A stretch of DNA of 64,000 nt from Chromatiales bacterium (GTDB lineage Bacteria; Pseudomonadota; Gammaproteobacteria; UBA6429): the NCBI GenBank assembly GCA_027076405.1, contig JALTJN010000447.1, positions 56,548 through 120,547 of the forward strand, in the 5' to 3' direction. Positions 61,097 through 64,000 of the stretch are shown one piece after another (positions within the stretch are counted from its first letter, which is position 1; each line of letters opens with the position of its first letter). The notes beneath the pieces were generated by a model, which had not been told where the DNA came from, searched no databases, and worked only from the letters and a program-made list of their open reading frames with translations. Both the position numbers and the translations under genes were made by a program.

Positions 61097-61876
61097 ATGA
61101 AAACGGTAATACTTTGTGGCGGTTATGGTACAAGAATAAGAGATGTGAGCGAAAATATTCCAAAACCAATGATACCAATCGGACCGTATCCAATTGTTTG
61201 GCATATTATGAAATATTATTCAACCTATGGGTTTAATGATTTTGTACTTTGTCTGGGGTACAAAAAACATGTGATAAAAGATTTTTTCCTAAACTATGAA
61301 GCTCACACTAAAGATTTTACTATTGGATTGGGTTCTCGTGATGACATCGAGTTTCACACGGAGCACGATGAATCAGACTGGAAAGTAACACTCGCTGATA
61401 CGGGTTTGAATGCTATGACTGGTAGTCGAATTTCACAAATAAAGAAATATGTTGGAGATAAAGATTTCATGCTGACATATGGTGATGGAGTGGGAGATAT
61501 AGATTTAGCTGCATTAGTAGAGTTTCATAAGAGTCATGGCAAGGTTCTAACTGTGACAGGTGTAAGGCCACCTGGACGATTTGGTGAAGTGCTCTGCAAA
61601 GATGATCAGGTAGTAGAATTTAATGAGAAACCACAAACAGAGGGTGGGAGAATATCGGGTGGATATTTTATAGCTAGTTCAGGCATCTTTGATTATTTAA
61701 AAGAGAATGATGAGGGATTAGTTTTTGAGCAGGAGCCAATGCGCAAGCTCGTTGGTGATGGCGAATTAATGATGTATCAACATGATGGTTTTTGGCAACC
61801 TATGGATACTAGTCGGGAATATCAATTACTTAACAATTTATATAATAATGGGAATGCACCATGGGTAAAATGGTAA
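61097..61876 (+). CDS. rfbF: Glucose-1-phosphate cytidylyltransferase RfbF
   Basis: Makes CDP-glucose. 259 residues: VILCGGYGTRIRDVSENIPKPMIPIG, then MLTYGDGVGDIDL and EFNEKPQTEGGRISGGYF, typical of RfbF/DdhA. It overlaps rfbG by one base (TAATG). It opens the CDP-6-deoxyhexose branch at the right edge of the window. Confidence 0.94.
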   Translation: MKTVILCGGYGTRIRDVSENIPKPMIPIGPYPIVWHIMKYYSTYGFNDFVLCLGYKKHVIKDFFLNYEAHTKDFTIGLGSRDDIEFHTEHDESDWKVTLADTGLNAMTGSRISQIKKYVGDKDFMLTYGDGVGDIDLAALVEFHKSHGKVLTVTGVRPPGRFGEVLCKDDQVVEFNEKPQTEGGRISGGYFIASSGIFDYLKENDEGLVFEQEPMRKLVGDGELMMYQHDGFWQPMDTSREYQLLNNLYNNGNAPWVKW

Positions 61877-62946
61877 TGCCAGAATATTTATCAACCTTTA
61901 AAGGCCGGCGTGTAATGGTAACCGGTCATACAGGATTTAAGGGGTCGTGGCTTACTTTTCTCCTTAATGAAATTGGTGCTGAAGTACTTGGTTATGCATT
62001 AGCACCGTCATATAGTGATAATCATTTTGATCTTCTGGGTATCTCAAAATCAATTCGGCATGTAGAAGCTGATATAAGAGATTCAGAAAAATTAGAAGTA
62101 ACAATGAAAGACTTTCAGCCTCAGTTCGTTATACATATGGCAGCTCAAGCACTGGTTAAGTTATCTTATTCTGATCCAAAACTTACTTTTGATACAAATG
62201 TAATGGGATCTATAAATGTGCTTGAAGCTGTAAGAAAATGTGATTCTGTACGCTCTTTTGTTTATATTACTTCTGATAAATGCTATGAAAATCAGGAGTG
62301 GGTGTGGGGTTATCGTGAAAATGATCGTCTCGGAGGTTATGATCCTTATAGCGCATCAAAAGCAGCTGCCGAAATTGGATTCTCTGCATATCAAAGTTCG
62401 TACTTTTCTCACCGGCCTGAATTAGGTGCTGCGACTACACGTGCCGGAAATGTGATCGGCGGTGGTGATTGGGCTCTTGATCGTATAATACCAGATTGTA
62501 TTCGTGCTATTCAGGAGGAAAAGCCTATTCACTTACGTAGTCCGGAAGCGACGCGTCCCTGGCAGCATGTGCTTGAACCATTGTCAGGATATCTATTGTT
62601 AGCAGCAAGATTGCGACAAGAACCATCCAGTTATGCTGGTTCCTGGAACTTCGGTCCTCCTTCTAGTGAAGTACGAACAGTAAAGGATGTGGCTGAAAAA
62701 ATAGTCGAACACTTTGGAAAAGGATCAATAACAGCGGATGAAGTTGTTAAAGGTCATCATGAAGCACAATTATTACAGTTAGATTGTGATAAAGCGCATC
62801 AACTTCTTAAATGGTACCCACGTTGGAATGTGGAAAATACTCTAAAAATGACATCAGATTGGTACAAGAGAGTACTCAATGGTGAAAATGCTGCCGATGT
62901 AACAAGGCAACAAATTTATGATTATTTTCCAGAACTTGAAAAGTAA
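61876..62946 (+). CDS. rfbG: CDP-glucose 4,6-dehydratase RfbG
   Basis: Converts CDP-glucose to CDP-4-keto-6-deoxyglucose. 356-residue extended SDR: TGHTGFKGSWLTFLLNEIGAEV NAD loop, ITSDKCYENQEW, and Tyr/Lys in YDPYSASKAAAEI. The sequence TAATG at 61874-61878 supports ATG 61876 as the start; ATG 61861 would add five residues. The product feeds abequose, tyvelose or ascarylose-type deoxysugars, depending on later genes. Confidence 0.94.
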   Translation: MPEYLSTFKGRRVMVTGHTGFKGSWLTFLLNEIGAEVLGYALAPSYSDNHFDLLGISKSIRHVEADIRDSEKLEVTMKDFQPQFVIHMAAQALVKLSYSDPKLTFDTNVMGSINVLEAVRKCDSVRSFVYITSDKCYENQEWVWGYRENDRLGGYDPYSASKAAAEIGFSAYQSSYFSHRPELGAATTRAGNVIGGGDWALDRIIPDCIRAIQEEKPIHLRSPEATRPWQHVLEPLSGYLLLAARLRQEPSSYAGSWNFGPPSSEVRTVKDVAEKIVEHFGKGSITADEVVKGHHEAQLLQLDCDKAHQLLKWYPRWNVENTLKMTSDWYKRVLNGENAADVTRQQIYDYFPELEK

Positions 62947-63013
62947 ATATTAAAAAGTTCATTCTTAATTCTACTACAATTATTAAAAATCATAATATAA
63001 CTACTTAAACACT

Positions 63014-63484
63014 ATGAGCATAGATGGACTTGTAATAACTGAATTACGCGAGATAAAAGATGCGCGAGGTTCTGTTCTTCATATGATACGTAATGATTCA
63101 CCTGAATTTGATAGTTTTGGTGAGTGTTATTTTTCAGAAGTAACACCAGATGCAGTTAAGGCCTGGAAGTGTCACAGAAAACAAACGCAAAATATTTCAG
63201 TACCGGTTGGTCGTATTCGAATTGTATTGTTTGACAGTAGAGATATTTCAGCAACAAAAGATAAGCTTGAGATATTAGAATTGGGTCGACCGGATAAATA
63301 TTTGAGATTACAAATTCCACCAGGCCTTTGGTATGGTTTTAAATGCATTAGTGATGTGCCTGCGTTAATAGCTAACTGTGCAAACATGGTACATGATCCT
63401 GATGAAAGTGATATTCGACAATTAGATGATTCAAGTATTCCATATTCATGGGATGACTCCAAGCAATTCATCGGAAGTAAGTGA
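63014..63484 (+). CDS. RmlC-like NDP-sugar epimerase (cupin)
   Basis: 156-residue cupin: GLVITELREIKDARGSVLHMI, AWKCHRKQTQNISVPVGRIRIVLFD and LRLQIPPGLWYGFKCI. It resembles dTDP-4-dehydrorhamnose 3,5-epimerase relatives used on CDP-4-keto-6-deoxyhexoses. The His in WKCHRKQ is a candidate catalytic base. Shares one base with the next start (TGATG). Confidence 0.78.
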   Translation: MSIDGLVITELREIKDARGSVLHMIRNDSPEFDSFGECYFSEVTPDAVKAWKCHRKQTQNISVPVGRIRIVLFDSRDISATKDKLEILELGRPDKYLRLQIPPGLWYGFKCISDVPALIANCANMVHDPDESDIRQLDDSSIPYSWDDSKQFIGSK

Positions 63485-64000
63485 TGCGTGTACTTATAAC
63501 GGGCGGGCTTGGTTATCTGGGAGGAAGGTTAGCAAAATCACTTTTACTAGAGCCTAATTATGACGTTGTCATTAGCACTCGCAAAGAAAATATTTCTTCT
63601 GACTTGATACATGGTGCTGAAATAGCTCAAGTGCATTGGGGTTCAATATCTGATCTTGAGAAAATATGTGAAGGAGTAGATGTCATAATACATACGGCAG
63701 GAGCAAATGCTGCGAGTTGTAGCAATGATCCTGTAATGGCTTTGGAGTTTAATGGCGTGACGACAGCAAAACTTATTCGGGCTGCTCTTAAACAAGATGT
63801 GAAAAGGTTTATATATTTATCAACAGCACATGTATATGGCAGCCCTTTAATTGGTGAAATAAACGAACAAACCTGTACCAATTCCACTCACCCATATGCT
63901 ACCAGTCATCGAGCTGGTGAAGATGCTGTACGTTTTTCCCATGAGCGGAATGATATTGAGGGTGTAGTACTCCGGCTTTCAAATGCGTGTGGTCCACCTG
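63484..64000 (+). CDS. NAD-dependent epimerase/dehydratase, 5' part only
   Basis: Truncated by the window end after 172 codons. Extended-SDR start VLITGGLGYLGGRLAKSLL, then IHTAGANAASCSNDPVMAL, LSTAHVYGS and Tyr/Lys-type region HPYATSHRAGED, where His-Arg replaces the common Lys. The fold is a sugar 4-reductase, epimerase or dehydratase, probably completing the CDP-deoxysugar branch. Its end and exact function are not visible. Confidence 0.8.
   Translation, partial: MRVLITGGLGYLGGRLAKSLLLEPNYDVVISTRKENISSDLIHGAEIAQVHWGSISDLEKICEGVDVIIHTAGANAASCSNDPVMALEFNGVTTAKLIRAALKQDVKRFIYLSTAHVYGSPLIGEINEQTCTNSTHPYATSHRAGEDAVRFSHERNDIEGVVLRLSNACGPP

Noticed and set aside
1..64000. CRISPR arrays, insertion sequences, phage or conjugation genes, rRNA
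   Set aside because: Read through on both strands; no regularly spaced direct repeats, transposases, integrases or rRNA segments were seen.

Overview
The window reads as a chromosomal segment of a fairly AT-rich gammaproteobacterium. The lapA-lapB-pyrF order, the sigma-54/NtrC-type control of nitrogen genes, an RfaH-type antiterminator with an ops element, and the DsrC/TusE-family protein all fit that class; I cannot fix the genus. There are no insertion sequences, phage genes, rRNA genes or CRISPR arrays.

Left part (1-9 kb): the 3' end of msrA, a TRIC-family membrane protein, then a nitrate/nitrite assimilation operon on the + strand: nirB, nirD, nasA, a fused 4Fe-4S ferredoxin/DmsC-type membrane subunit, and a DsrC/TusE-family protein that lacks the C-terminal cysteines. 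A near-perfect NtrC site (1012-1028) and a consensus sigma-54 promoter (1128-1143) precede nirB, so the operon should respond to nitrogen limitation. Several hairpin-forming intergenic repeats lie between these genes.

Middle part (9-17.2 kb): housekeeping genes, mostly on the - strand: galU, a ComEA-like protein, pyrF-lapB-lapA, tRNA-Asn with a good promoter and terminator and a decayed tRNA-like copy downstream, a FimT/GspH pseudopilin whose 5' end carries a degenerate tandem duplication, a class I aminotransferase, and + strand uvrB.

Right part (17.3-64 kb): a very large surface-glycan locus, all on the + strand and unfinished at the right edge. It opens with an EPS-associated MarR-type regulator and an RfaH-like protein, followed by an ops element at 18373-18384. 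About 44 tightly packed, often overlapping genes follow. They include gmd, an APS kinase and a PAPS-type sulfotransferase (together suggesting a sulfated glycan), a PglK-like ABC flippase, a partial pseudaminic acid pathway (pseC, pseG, pseI, formyltransferase, SpsF-type transferases), two N-acetyl-sugar amidotransferases with a HisH/HisF pair whose HisF has lost its histidine-pathway aspartates, a CBS-NeuB-SAF-TIM-barrel fusion, and an aminotransferase/cytidylyltransferase/KdnB-like oxidase set resembling the 8-amino-Kdo pathway. After these come an HpcH/HpaI-type aldolase next to a KdsB-like CMP-transferase, a SIS isomerase/dehydrogenase/dehydroquinate-synthase-like cyclase set (possible cyclitol or carba-sugar), and a CDP-glucose branch (rfbF, rfbG, epimerase, reductase).

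Taken together the locus looks able to make several distinct acidic keto-sugars (ulosonic acids), at least one amidinated and possibly one sulfated unit, and a cyclised sugar. Transfer is apparently by four unusual GT-B-like or LIC12162-type transferases rather than ordinary GT1/GT2/GT4 enzymes. The chemical assignments are inferred from gene families and order, not proven.
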